The notes: generated by a model from the sequence alone, not told the origin. Positions 35,666 to 44,122 are shown, numbered from the stretch's first letter. The stretch: 64,000 nucleotides of DNA from Clostridiaceae bacterium (GCA_016293155.1 JAEDEU010000001.1:11628-75627), one strand, 5' to 3'. A program made the numbers and translations.

Positions 35666-36664
35666 ATGAAAATGAAAAAGTTTATCAACAATCCGGAAAC
35701 CCTGACCGCTGAGCTGCTGGAAGGCATGGCGATGGCAAATTCAGACATTGTAGAGCTGGTAAACGGAAGCTGGATTGTCAGCAAAACCCTGAAGGATGCA
35801 GACCGTGTGACGGTTGTCACCCTCGGCGGCTCCGGTCATGAGCCGGCAATCAGCGGCTTTGTCGGCGACGGAATGCTGGACATTTCCGTAGTCGGTGATA
35901 TCTTTGCCGCTCCGAATCCGCAGAGCGTGTTTGAGGCAATCAAGCTGGCGGACAAGGGTCATGGCGTGCTGTTCCTTGTGCTCAATCATGCGGGCGATAT
36001 GCTGTGCGCCAACATGGTTATGAAGATGTGCAAAAAGGCGGGGCTGAACGTCCGCAAGGTTGTAACCCAGGAGGATATCTCCAATGCACCGCGTGAAAAC
36101 AGCGACGACCGCCGCGGTCTTGCCGGCGCAGTTCCGCTGTATCATATCGTCGGTGCGGCAGCCAAGCAGGGCAAGTCTCTGGACGAGGTTGCAGATCTCG
36201 CTCAGCGCTATGCGGACAGCATGGCGACCATCGCGGTTGCGGCACGCTGCGCAACCCATCCGGCAACCGGTGCTTCGTTCGGTGATCTGGGCGATGAGGA
36301 TATGGAAATCGGTATGGGTCAGCACGGCGAGGGCGGCGGAGGCCGTCAGCCGATGAAGACCGCGAAGGAAACCGTTGAGATCATGGCGAATGCACTGGTC
36401 AAGGATATCCCGCTTCAGGCCGGCGATGAGGCGTTTGTCATGATTAACGGCTCGGGCGCCACCACGCTGATGGAAATGTACATTCTTTATAAGGACTGCG
36501 TCAAGTATCTGGAGGGACTCGGCATCAAGGTCGTGGCAAATATGGTCGGTGAGATTCTGACGGTACAGGAGCAGGCAGGCTTCCAGCTCAATCTTGCCAA
36601 GTGGAACGATGAGTTCAAGGCGCTGTGGGCAGAGCCGGCACGCACGATTGCATTCTATAAGTAA
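35666..36664 (+). CDS. DhaK-type substrate-binding subunit of a dihydroxyacetone kinase-like enzyme
   Basis: The 332-residue protein has the ketose-binding site of DhaK. His58 (GGSGHEPAISGFVGDGMLD), Asp111 (LNHAGDMLCANM) and His220 (EIGMGQHGEGG) line up, each two residues later, with His56, Asp109 and covalent His218 of E. coli DhaK. The neighbouring loops diverge from canonical DhaK (for example NHAGD and GQHGEGG in place of the usual YTGD and GIHGEPG), which suggests a different ketose. It is followed 12 bases later by an LsrF homolog, pointing to a phosphorylated sugar other than dihydroxyacetone. Confidence 0.87.
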   Translation: MKMKKFINNPETLTAELLEGMAMANSDIVELVNGSWIVSKTLKDADRVTVVTLGGSGHEPAISGFVGDGMLDISVVGDIFAAPNPQSVFEAIKLADKGHGVLFLVLNHAGDMLCANMVMKMCKKAGLNVRKVVTQEDISNAPRENSDDRRGLAGAVPLYHIVGAAAKQGKSLDEVADLAQRYADSMATIAVAARCATHPATGASFGDLGDEDMEIGMGQHGEGGGGRQPMKTAKETVEIMANALVKDIPLQAGDEAFVMINGSGATTLMEMYILYKDCVKYLEGLGIKVVANMVGEILTVQEQAGFQLNLAKWNDEFKALWAEPARTIAFYK

Positions 36665-36676
36665 GGAGCGAGCAGT

Positions 36677-37558
36677 ATGGCAGATGCAGTCGGCAACAAG
36701 GTTGCCAAGGATTATCATTTGGATGTAGCACCGCCTGTGGACGGCTTTTTTGCAAAAGGACTGGGACATACCGACTGGGGAATGAAAAACCGTCTTTCCC
36801 GTCTGTTCAACCCGAAATCCGGCAATTCGCTGATGCTTGCGTTCGACCATGGCTATATCATGGGTCCGACCGCCGGTCTGGAACGTCTGGATCTGGCGAT
36901 CCCGCCGCTGATGGACGAGGTGGACGTGCTCATGGGCACGCGCGGCGCGATTCGTTCGTGCATTCCGCCCACCTGCGGCAAGGCGGTTTGCCTGCGTGCG
37001 ACGTATGACAGCTCGGTGCTGTATGAGGATATGAGCGTCGGCAACGGTTTGGGCATGGACATGGACGATGTCCTGCGTATGAATGCTTCCGCGATTGCCA
37101 TTCAGACCTTTATCGGCGCGCCGGGTGAGCGGGATTCTCTGGAAACCCTGTGCCGTGCAGTGGACGAAGGCAATCGGTACGGCGTGCCTGTTCTCGGTGT
37201 CACCGCAGTCGGCAAACAGATGGCGCGGACAACCGAGTATTTCTTGCTTGCAACCCGCCTGCTGGCAGAGTTGGGGGCAAGTATTATCAAAACATACTAC
37301 TGTGATGACTTCGAAAAGGTGGTTGCGGCGTGTCCGGTGCCGATCGTGATTGCGGGCGGCAAGAAGCTGCCGGAGGCGGAGGCGCTGACCATGGCGTACC
37401 GCGCGATCTCGGACGGCGCGCGCGGCGTGGATATGGGACGCAATATTTTCCAGAGCACCCATCCGAAGGCGATGTGTCAGGCGGTTGCAAAAATTGTCCA
37501 TGAGGGCTATAACGACAGAGAGGCATATGAATTCTTCCTCGAGGCGAGCAACGCATAA
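36677..37558 (+). CDS. LsrF-like class I aldolase/thiolase
   Basis: The 293-residue (beta/alpha)8 protein is very close to E. coli LsrF, which cleaves the phosphorylated AI-2 product 3-hydroxy-2,4-pentanedione-5-phosphate with CoA. Shared blocks are GMKNRLSRLFNPKSGN, VMLAFDHGY-like LMLAFDHGYIMGPTAGLERL, PVPIVIAGGKKLPEAEAL and GVDMGRNIFQSTHP. The Schiff-base lysine is Lys205 in ASIIKTYYCD. LsrK, LsrG and the Lsr transporter are absent nearby; a DhaK/DhaL pair stands in front. It may act on AI-2 phosphate or on another ketose phosphate; the family match is firm, the substrate is inference. Confidence 0.88.
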   Translation: MADAVGNKVAKDYHLDVAPPVDGFFAKGLGHTDWGMKNRLSRLFNPKSGNSLMLAFDHGYIMGPTAGLERLDLAIPPLMDEVDVLMGTRGAIRSCIPPTCGKAVCLRATYDSSVLYEDMSVGNGLGMDMDDVLRMNASAIAIQTFIGAPGERDSLETLCRAVDEGNRYGVPVLGVTAVGKQMARTTEYFLLATRLLAELGASIIKTYYCDDFEKVVAACPVPIVIAGGKKLPEAEALTMAYRAISDGARGVDMGRNIFQSTHPKAMCQAVAKIVHEGYNDREAYEFFLEASNA

Positions 37559-37574
37559 CGGAAAGGAGCATACG

Positions 37575-37898
37575 ATGTCTGCAACATATATGCATATCGG
37601 CATTCCGGTTTTGAATAAAAAGCCGGGTATGGTTTACAATGAAGGCGGAAAATTCTGGGTCAGCAGCAATGTGGATGACCACGATTACAAGATTGAGTAC
37701 CTCAAGTTTGAAGAGGGCACAATTTTTCCGGAGATTCTGTCCAAGCAGCCGCATGTCGCATATCAGGTGGATGATATGACGCAGTATCTGGCAGAAGCGG
37801 ATCGCGTGATTTTCGGACCGTCTCAGCTGGACGATCATACCAGCATCGCGTTCATCATCAAGGACGATGCAATTATTGAGCTTTACATGAGCAAATAA
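37575..37898 (+). CDS. Small VOC (glyoxalase-fold) protein
   Basis: The 107-residue protein has a single glyoxalase-type unit: HIGIPVLNKKPGMVYNEG at the start, KQPHVAYQVDDMTQYLA in the middle and SIAFIIKDDAIIELYMSK at the end, where His and Glu often bind a metal. ATG 37575 follows GGAAAGGAG. It shows no resemblance to LsrG. As the last gene of the DhaL-DhaK-LsrF unit it may isomerise or epimerise the sugar phosphate; that role is inference. Confidence 0.75.
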   Translation: MSATYMHIGIPVLNKKPGMVYNEGGKFWVSSNVDDHDYKIEYLKFEEGTIFPEILSKQPHVAYQVDDMTQYLAEADRVIFGPSQLDDHTSIAFIIKDDAIIELYMSK

Positions 37899-37908
37899 AC
37901 AATATCGG

Positions 37909-37939
37909 GAGGGCTGTAGGCAGGCAGCCCTCTTTTTTT
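37909..37939 (+). terminator. Terminator after the VOC gene
   Basis: GAGGGCTG / CAGCCCTC form an 8-bp stem followed by seven T residues. Confidence 0.9.
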
Positions 37940-38060
37940 GCGAAATATTGGTTTGTGTCTCTTGAATTTTTTGTGAACACAGCGGTACGGCTTGAGTTTA
38001 AACACCGGATGCAATATACTGTAATCAGGACGTTATCCCTTGTGGCGAGGAGCGGTACAG

Positions 38061-41000
38061 ATGAAATGGAACACACCATGGAGCAAACACAAACGCCGCG
38101 AGATTCAGCGCTCGCTTGGGCGGTATCTTGCGATGCTGGTCATTGTTGCACTCGGCGTGGGCTTTTTCTCCGGACTTAAGGTGACCAGAAGCGCAATTGT
38201 GCAGACCGGTGACCACTATGTGGAACGGTATAATCTGTATGATTATCGCCTGATCTCCACCCTCGGACTGACTGAGGAGGATGCCCAGGCAATGCGCAGG
38301 GTGGACGGCGTACAGGACGCGGAGGGTTCGGTTACGGCGGATTTCATCGCGGTGCAGCCGGATGGAACGGAGGTCGTGCTCAAGGCGCATTCCATTACGG
38401 AGGAGATCAATCAGGTCAATCTGGTCGCCGGGCGGATGCCGGAGCGGGCGGAGGAATGCGTGGCGGACAGACGCAGGTATACCGAAGCGGATCTCGGAAA
38501 AACCATCCGTGTGTCCGGGAGCAATGATGAAGATACCGCGGAGCAGTTTGCCTGTTCGGAATATACGATTGTCGGATTGGCGGATTCCGTACTGTATCTG
38601 AATACCGAGCGCGGAACGAGCAAGCTTGCGGGCGGCTCAGTGTATGCGTTTGTATTTCTGCCGCGTGACGGCTTTGATCTGGATTACAATACCGAGCTGT
38701 ATGTCACAGTCAAAAACCGCGGCAGTATTTTTACACAGGAATATGAGGATGCGGCAGCGGCCGCGCAGCCGTCCGTGGAGGAGGCGCTGGAGGCGCGTGC
38801 ACAGCTGCGCTATGACGAAATTCTGGACGAGGTCAACGAAAAAATCCAGGAGGGTCAGGACGAATACGATCAAGGATATCAGGAGTATCTATCCGAAAAG
38901 GCGGATGCGGAGCAGCAGCTCGCGGATGCACGCGATGAGCTGGGCGCGGCAAAGGACGAGATTGCCGCCGGCGAACGGCGTCTGGCGGAAAATCAGAAAA
39001 AAATAGATCAGGGCTTTGCCGATTATCAGGACGGACTGAAGCAGTATAACAGCGGAGCAGCACAGCTTGCCGCGAAGAAAAAGCAGGCATATGCACAGCT
39101 GTCCGCCGCGCAGGATGAGCTGGATTCCAACCGCGCGCAGGTGGAGGATGGCATCCGGCAGATCGAGGAAAGCGGCGTACTTGAGCAGTATGAACAGCTG
39201 AACGAGGCGATTCCGCAGCTGGAAACTGCATTGGAGCAGATCGAAGCGGCAAAGCCGCAGAAGGAACAGCTTGAGCAGCAGCTGGAGCAGGTGGAGGACG
39301 GCATCCGGCAGATTGAGGAAACCGGCGTAATCGAGCAGTATAACGAGCTGACGGCGTCTGCCGAACAGCTGGAGCAGGCGATTGCACAGGCAGAGGAAGC
39401 CCGCGCACAGGAGGAAGGTCTGCGCGCGCAGCTGGAGGAGGCGCAAAGCGCCGCGGAGCAGATTGAGCAGAGCGGTGTGCTTGAGCAGTATGAGCAGCTG
39501 AATGCGGAGATTGCCCGGCTGGAGAGCGAACTGGAACAGGTTGAGGACTCCGAAAGCGAAGCGGCATTGCAGGAGCAGCTGAATGCTCTGCGGGCGCAGA
39601 AGCAGCAGATCGAGGAAAGCGGCGTACTTGAGCAGTATGAGCAGATGACGGCATCCATTGAGCAGCTGGAGGAAGCGCTGGCGCAGATTCCGACCGAGGA
39701 GCAGGTGTTGGAGCTGAAAGCGCAGCTGGCACAGGTGCAGGCGGGCATCGAGCAGATCGAACGCACCGGTGTAATTGAGCAGTACAATGAACTGACGGCA
39801 GCCGCTGAACAATTGCAGCAGGCGCTGGCACAGTTTCCGACCGAGGAACAGGAGCAGGCGCTGCGGGAGCAGCTGGAGCAGGCACAGATCGGAAAACAGC
39901 AGATTGAGCAGAGCGGCGTGCTCGAGCAGTATGAGCAGCTGACCGGTGCGCTTGCGCAGATCAGCGAGGGACAGACCGAGCTGGACAGTCGGAAACAGCA
40001 GGCAGACAGTCAATTTTCCGCCGCGGAAGCGGAGCTGAAACGTGCAAAGGCGACGCTCTTAAGCTCGAAGGCAGCACTGGAGCGGGCACAAAAGCAGCTG
40101 GATGCCGGACATGAGTCGCTGGAGCAGGCAAAGCGGCAGTATGAGGACGGTTTGCAGGAATACACGGACAGCAGGGCGGAGGCGGAGGAGGCATTTGCCG
40201 AAGCGGAACGCGAGCTTGCGGATGCACTGAAACAGCTGGATGATGCCCGCGCGGAACGCGATGAGATCGAGCCGGCGGAAACCTATGCGCTCGACCGCAC
40301 AACCAACACCGGTTATGTGTGCTTTGAAAATGACTCCGCGATTGTCGAGGGAATTGCGCGGGTATTTCCGGTCTTTTTCTTCCTCGTTGCGGCACTGGTC
40401 TGCATGACAACTATGACACGCATGGTGGATGAGCAGCGCACCCAGATCGGAACCTTTAAGGCGCTGGGCTATAGTGACCGGGATATTATGAAAAAATACA
40501 TCAGCTACTCCGGCAGTGCGGCGGTGATCGGTGCCGTGATCGGCTTCTTCGGCGGCTGTAAGCTGTTTCCGTACGCGCTGTGGAAGGCATATAATATGAT
40601 GTACGACTTTGCCGAGATTGAGTTTGTATTTGACAAAAAGCTCGCGTTCCTGTCACTGGCGGTAGCACTGCTGTGCTCGGCGGGCGCAACGGTTGCGGCA
40701 TGCCGCGCGGAACTGGTGCGGATGCCGGCGGAGCTGATGCGCCCCAAGGCACCCAAACCGGGCAAGCGCGTTCTGCTGGAACGCATCACGCCGATCTGGT
40801 CGCGCATGAGTTTTTTGCATAAGGTGACGGTGCGCAATGTATTCCGCTACAAAAAGCGGATGTTCATGATGGTGCTCGGCATCGGCGGCTGCACGGCGCT
40901 GGTGCTCACGGGCTTCGGCGTCAAGGATTCCATCGCCAATCTCGCGGAGGATCAGTACGGTTCCATTATGAAGTTCGATTATGAGATCACCTTCTCCGAG

Positions 41001-41924
41001 CCGCAGAGCGAACGGGGACAGTTTGTGCAGGAAACGGAATCGCTCTTGTCTGAGTGCGTGCTTCTGCACAAGTCCGGCATGGATGTTGTATGCCAAAAGG
41101 GTGTGCAGCAGGTCAATGTCATTGCAAGCGATGATACGCGGATGACAGAGCTGATTGATTTTCATTCCGGAGGCAGTGCGGTGAACGATCCGAAGGATGG
41201 GGAGGCGCTGATTAACGAAAAGCTGGCGGCGCTGGCAGGCGTATCGGTGGGCGACCTGATTTCCATTCAGGTGGACGACACCCACACCGAGCAGGTCAGG
41301 GTCAGCGGCATTTTTGAGAACTATGTGTATCACTATCTGTTCATGACCACTGCGACCTATGAAGCGGTCACAGGTGAGTCCTGCGAATATCAGAACGCCT
41401 ATGCCCGCGCGGCGGGCGGCGATCTGCACGATACGGCGGCGCGGCTGGTCAGTGACCATGGAGCAGCTGCGGTTTCCGTCACGCAGGATACCAAAAACAT
41501 GGTGGCAAATATGATGCTCAGTCTGAATTATATTGTATGGCTGGTCATTGCGTGTGCCGGCGTGCTGGCGTTTGTGGTGCTGTTTAATCTGAGCAACATC
41601 AATCTGACCGAACGCGTGCGGGAGATTGCGACCATCAAGGTGCTGGGCTTTTATCCGAGAGAGACGGGCGCCTATGTATTCCGCGAAAATATTGTGCTCA
41701 CGGCGTTGGGTGCACTGGCAGGTCTGCCGATGGGCGTGGCGCTGCACCGGTTTGTGATGAATCAGATTCAGGTGGACATGGTATCGTTCCAGACGCGTAT
41801 TCTGCCGGTCAGCTTTGTGCTGGCACTGGGCGTGACCTTCCTGTTCGCGCTGATGGTGGATCTCGTCATGCGGCGCAAGCTGGCGCATATCAACATGGCG
41901 GAATCGCTGAAATCCGTAGAATAA
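38061..41924 (+). CDS. Large FtsX-type ABC permease with repetitive coiled-coil stalk
   Basis: The 1287-residue membrane protein has one membrane segment near residues 20-40 (LAMLVIVALGVGFFSGL), an extracytoplasmic MacB-like region, a long glutamine/glutamate-rich coiled coil (about 250-740), then an FtsX core of three segments (about 760-900), a second extracytoplasmic domain and three final segments (about 1155-1280). Inside the coil a motif such as QIEESGVLEQYEQL recurs six times from residue 367, every 50, 50, 49, 49 and 49 residues. ATG 38061 follows GAGGAG. No ATPase gene is adjacent, although this type normally works with a MacB/LolD-like ATPase. Substrate unknown. Confidence 0.88.
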   Translation: MKWNTPWSKHKRREIQRSLGRYLAMLVIVALGVGFFSGLKVTRSAIVQTGDHYVERYNLYDYRLISTLGLTEEDAQAMRRVDGVQDAEGSVTADFIAVQPDGTEVVLKAHSITEEINQVNLVAGRMPERAEECVADRRRYTEADLGKTIRVSGSNDEDTAEQFACSEYTIVGLADSVLYLNTERGTSKLAGGSVYAFVFLPRDGFDLDYNTELYVTVKNRGSIFTQEYEDAAAAAQPSVEEALEARAQLRYDEILDEVNEKIQEGQDEYDQGYQEYLSEKADAEQQLADARDELGAAKDEIAAGERRLAENQKKIDQGFADYQDGLKQYNSGAAQLAAKKKQAYAQLSAAQDELDSNRAQVEDGIRQIEESGVLEQYEQLNEAIPQLETALEQIEAAKPQKEQLEQQLEQVEDGIRQIEETGVIEQYNELTASAEQLEQAIAQAEEARAQEEGLRAQLEEAQSAAEQIEQSGVLEQYEQLNAEIARLESELEQVEDSESEAALQEQLNALRAQKQQIEESGVLEQYEQMTASIEQLEEALAQIPTEEQVLELKAQLAQVQAGIEQIERTGVIEQYNELTAAAEQLQQALAQFPTEEQEQALREQLEQAQIGKQQIEQSGVLEQYEQLTGALAQISEGQTELDSRKQQADSQFSAAEAELKRAKATLLSSKAALERAQKQLDAGHESLEQAKRQYEDGLQEYTDSRAEAEEAFAEAERELADALKQLDDARAERDEIEPAETYALDRTTNTGYVCFENDSAIVEGIARVFPVFFFLVAALVCMTTMTRMVDEQRTQIGTFKALGYSDRDIMKKYISYSGSAAVIGAVIGFFGGCKLFPYALWKAYNMMYDFAEIEFVFDKKLAFLSLAVALLCSAGATVAACRAELVRMPAELMRPKAPKPGKRVLLERITPIWSRMSFLHKVTVRNVFRYKKRMFMMVLGIGGCTALVLTGFGVKDSIANLAEDQYGSIMKFDYEITFSEPQSERGQFVQETESLLSECVLLHKSGMDVVCQKGVQQVNVIASDDTRMTELIDFHSGGSAVNDPKDGEALINEKLAALAGVSVGDLISIQVDDTHTEQVRVSGIFENYVYHYLFMTTATYEAVTGESCEYQNAYARAAGGDLHDTAARLVSDHGAAAVSVTQDTKNMVANMMLSLNYIVWLVIACAGVLAFVVLFNLSNINLTERVREIATIKVLGFYPRETGAYVFRENIVLTALGALAGLPMGVALHRFVMNQIQVDMVSFQTRILPVSFVLALGVTFLFALMVDLVMRRKLAHINMAESLKSVE
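39159..39941 (+). repeat. Six in-frame 147/150-bp repeats within the permease gene
   Basis: Copies of a core encoding QIE-x-(S/T)-GV-(L/I)-EQY begin at 39159, 39309, 39459, 39606, 39753 and 39900. Types alternate: SGVLEQYEQ in copies 1, 3, 4, 6 and TGVIEQYNE in copies 2 and 5. The spacing of 49 residues equals seven heptads. Confidence 0.9.
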
Positions 41925-41938
41925 CCCGGGAAAATCGA

Positions 41939-41976
41939 AAACTCCGACCGAAGGCATGGATCTGGTCGGAGTTTTT
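41939..41976 (+). terminator. Terminator after the permease gene
   Basis: AAACTCCGACC / GGTCGGAGTTT form an 11-bp stem with a 14-base loop and a T run. Confidence 0.85.
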
Positions 41977-41993
41977 GCTGTCAATGGAAAAAG

Positions 41994-42023
41994 AAAAAGC
42001 ACTCAAGCATTTGCTTGAGTGCT
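41994..42023 (-). terminator. Terminator of tRNA-Gln copy 1
   Basis: AGCACTCAAG / CTTGAGTGCT form a 10-bp stem; on the minus strand it is followed by TTTTT. Confidence 0.88.
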
Positions 42024-42026
42024 CAA

Positions 42027-42100
42027 TGGCTGCCGAACTAGGATTCGAACCCAGACAAACAGAGTCAGAGTCTGTCGTGCTACCTTTACACAATTCGGCA
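42027..42100 (-). tRNA. tRNA-Gln (anticodon CTG), copy 1
   Basis: Read on the minus strand, TGCCGAA pairs with TTCGGCA, followed by G and encoded CCA. The anticodon loop CTCTGAC gives CTG (reads CAG). The T-arm has GGTTCGAATCC. Length 74 with CCA. Confidence 0.96.
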
Positions 42101-42125
42101 ATATTCTGTCGTGCTGACAAAAAAT

Positions 42126-42153
42126 ATTATACCGCATTTTGAGGAAAAGTCAA
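42126..42153 (-). promoter_or_regulatory. Promoter of tRNA-Gln copy 1
   Basis: On the minus strand TTGACT and TATAAT are separated by 16 bases, 25 bases before the tRNA. Confidence 0.8.
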
Positions 42154-42395
42154 GCATTATTTTTTGAAAATGAAAAAATAATTGGGAGTGCAAATGAAGA
42201 GGCGTGAGGCTGCAAAAATATCTTTCAAGTGTATATGGAGGGGAAGAGATGATATGAACCTAAATAAGTATTAAAATGACGAAATAAGATGAATGAATGG
42301 ATAAAATAAAGAAATTTAATTCGTCGAATAGATGATATATTGAATAGAAAGGATTGCTTTGGTGAAAAATAAAATGAAAGTTTTGTAATTTATGC

Positions 42396-42424
42396 TTGCA
42401 TTTTTGGTGGCGCCGTGATAGACT
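42396..42424 (+). promoter_or_regulatory. Promoter of amtB-glnK
   Basis: TTGCAT and TAGACT are separated by 17 bases; the start would fall near 42431, at the base of the first leader hairpin. The remaining part of the 42106-42522 gap is AT-rich and shows no gene. Confidence 0.6.
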
Positions 42425-42429
42425 AATCC

Positions 42430-42478
42430 CAGACAAAGGTGTCTGATACCCATCAAGGGGTATTGGATACCTTTTTTT
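42430..42478 (+). promoter_or_regulatory. Candidate antitermination leader of amtB (ANTAR-target-like)
   Basis: Hairpin 1 is CAGAC-AAAGGT-GTCTG with a six-base loop having A at position 1 and G at 4, the pattern recognised by ANTAR proteins. Hairpin 2 is ATACCC-ATCAAG-GGGTAT (42446-42463); its loop has A at 1 but A, not G, at 4. A terminator, AAGGGGTAT / ATACCTTTT (42455-42475) with a T run, uses the 3' arm of hairpin 2, so the two structures exclude each other. Confidence 0.55.
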
Positions 42479-42522
42479 ATTTACTGATTTACAATTTTGT
42501 TGTAAGATGGGAGTGAAAAACA

Positions 42523-43764
42523 ATGATAGACTCTGGCAACACTGCGTTTATCATCATCTGCGCGGCACTGGTATTTTTAATGACCCCCGCACTGGCATTT
42601 TTCTACGGCGGTCTGGTGCGCAGAAAAAATGTAATCAATACGATGATGTCCTCTCTGTTCATCATGGGACTGGCATCGGTGCTCTGGGTGGCGGTCGGCT
42701 ACTCGCTGTCCTTCGGCGGCAATACCGCCGGTGTCATCGGCACGTTTCAGAACGTATTTCTGAACGGCATCGGCTGGGAGCCGGGCACCTATGCGGACAG
42801 CATTCCGGCTCAGGTGTTCGTTATCTTCCAGATGATGTTTGCGATCATCACACCGGCGCTGATTACCGGTTCGGTAGTCGGACGCATGAACTTTAAGGCG
42901 CTGTTCCTGTTCATCCTGCTGTGGTCGTTCGTCGTTTACTATCCGATGGCGCACATGGTGTGGGGCGAGGGCGGATTCCTTGCGGAGATCGGCTCGATTG
43001 ATTTCGCCGGCGGCAATGTCGTTCACATCAGCTCGGGTGTTTCCGCGCTTGTACTGTCCATCCTTCTGGGCAAGCGCAGAGGAGCGGAGCAGGGCAATTT
43101 CCTGCCGCACAATATCCCGTTTGTCATTCTCGGCGCGTGCCTGCTGTGGTTCGGCTGGTTCGGCTTCAACGCCGGCAGCGCACTCGCGGCGGATGGTCTC
43201 GCAGCACATGCATTCCTGACCACCAACACCTCCGCGGCAAGCGCAATGCTGAGCTGGATGCTCATTGATATCCTCCGCGAGGGCAGACCGTCGGTGGTCG
43301 GCGCATGCACCGGCATGGTGCTCGGACTGGTTGCCATCACGCCGGGTGCGGGCTTTGTTCCGCTGTGGTCGGCGTTTCTCATCGGCGCGCTGGTCAGCCC
43401 AATCTGCTATTTTGCGGTATCCGTCATTAAGGTAAAGTTCGGCTACGACGATGCACTCGACGCATTCGGCTGTCACGGTGTCGGCGGTATCTGGGGCGGC
43501 ATCGCAACGGGCATTTTTGCGCAGTCGTCCATTAACCCTGTCGCTCAGTGGAACGGTCTGGCATTCGGCGATGTCAAGCTGTTCCTCGCGCAGGTCATCA
43601 GTATTGTGATTACGATTGTGATTGCCATTGTCGGCACGCTGATCTGTGCCGGTATTGTCAAGCTGATTGTTCCGCTGCGCGTTACGGAGCGCGAGGAGCG
43701 CGTCGGCATGGACGAAACCGCACACGGTGAGCGCGCATATCCGACCTTTACCGGTCTGGACTAA
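42523..43764 (+). CDS. amtB: Ammonium transporter AmtB
   Basis: The 413-residue channel protein has about eleven membrane segments. LMTPALAFFYGGLVRRKNV is the N-terminal signature, and the pore histidines lie in NVVHISSGVSALVL and FGCHGVGGIWGGIATGIF. The signature FNAGSALAADGLAAHAFLTT is present. There is no cleavable signal peptide evident. It is followed 16 bases later by glnK, the usual pair, and preceded by a hairpin/terminator leader. Confidence 0.96.
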   Translation: MIDSGNTAFIIICAALVFLMTPALAFFYGGLVRRKNVINTMMSSLFIMGLASVLWVAVGYSLSFGGNTAGVIGTFQNVFLNGIGWEPGTYADSIPAQVFVIFQMMFAIITPALITGSVVGRMNFKALFLFILLWSFVVYYPMAHMVWGEGGFLAEIGSIDFAGGNVVHISSGVSALVLSILLGKRRGAEQGNFLPHNIPFVILGACLLWFGWFGFNAGSALAADGLAAHAFLTTNTSAASAMLSWMLIDILREGRPSVVGACTGMVLGLVAITPGAGFVPLWSAFLIGALVSPICYFAVSVIKVKFGYDDALDAFGCHGVGGIWGGIATGIFAQSSINPVAQWNGLAFGDVKLFLAQVISIVITIVIAIVGTLICAGIVKLIVPLRVTEREERVGMDETAHGERAYPTFTGLD

Positions 43765-43780
43765 CTGGAGGTAGTAAAGC

Positions 43781-44122
43781 ATGATTAAAATTGAAGCAAT
43801 TGTCCGTCCGGAAAAGATGGAGGATGTCAAGGATGCGCTGTCCCTGATTAATGTCAATGGTATCACCCTGTCTCAGGTCATGGGCTGTGGCTCCCAGAAG
43901 GGAAAGACAAAGACTGTGCGCGGACGCACGTTTGAGGTCAATATGCTCCCGAAGATCAAGTTTGAGATCGTCGTTTCCAATGAGGAGTGGGCGCAGATCA
44001 CCATTGATGCCATCTGCAATGCCGCCTACACCGGCGAAATCGGTGACGGTAAGATTTTTTGCTACAATCTGGATAATGTCGTGCGCATTCGTACCAGAGA
44101 GATCGGTATCACTGCACTTTAA
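43781..44122 (+). CDS. glnK: PII-family nitrogen regulator GlnK
   Basis: The 113-residue trimeric signal protein blocks AmtB under nitrogen excess and senses ATP/ADP and 2-oxoglutarate. IKIEAIVRPEKMEDVKDAL and GEIGDGKIFCYNLDNVVRIR are family motifs. In the T-loop (QKGKTKTVRGRTFEVNML) the uridylylated Tyr51 of enterobacterial PII is Phe51, and Tyr46 is Val. Control must therefore be by ligand binding alone or by another modification. Confidence 0.94.
   Translation: MIKIEAIVRPEKMEDVKDALSLINVNGITLSQVMGCGSQKGKTKTVRGRTFEVNMLPKIKFEIVVSNEEWAQITIDAICNAAYTGEIGDGKIFCYNLDNVVRIRTREIGITAL

Larger units (their letters stand above)
41994..42105. repeat. 112-bp perfect direct repeat, copy 1 (tRNA-Gln plus terminator)
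   Basis: It is identical to 44216-44327 base for base and contains the whole tRNA-Gln gene with its terminator. The two copies flank amtB-glnK. Confidence 0.95.

Noticed and set aside
35741..37603. A 620-codon open frame on the minus strand
   Set aside because: It is antisense to the DhaK-like and LsrF-like genes, both of which have conserved catalytic residues; no motif is visible in the antisense product.
37575..37898. Assignment of the last gene in the DhaL-DhaK-LsrF operon as LsrG
   Set aside because: The sequence shows a VOC-type half with PHVAYQVDD and IIELYMSK and no resemblance to the ABM-fold LsrG.
39159..39941. Regularly spaced repeats that might be read as a CRISPR or minisatellite
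   Set aside because: The repeats are in frame, imperfect in DNA, and encode a heptad-compatible coiled coil; spacers are not unique sequences.
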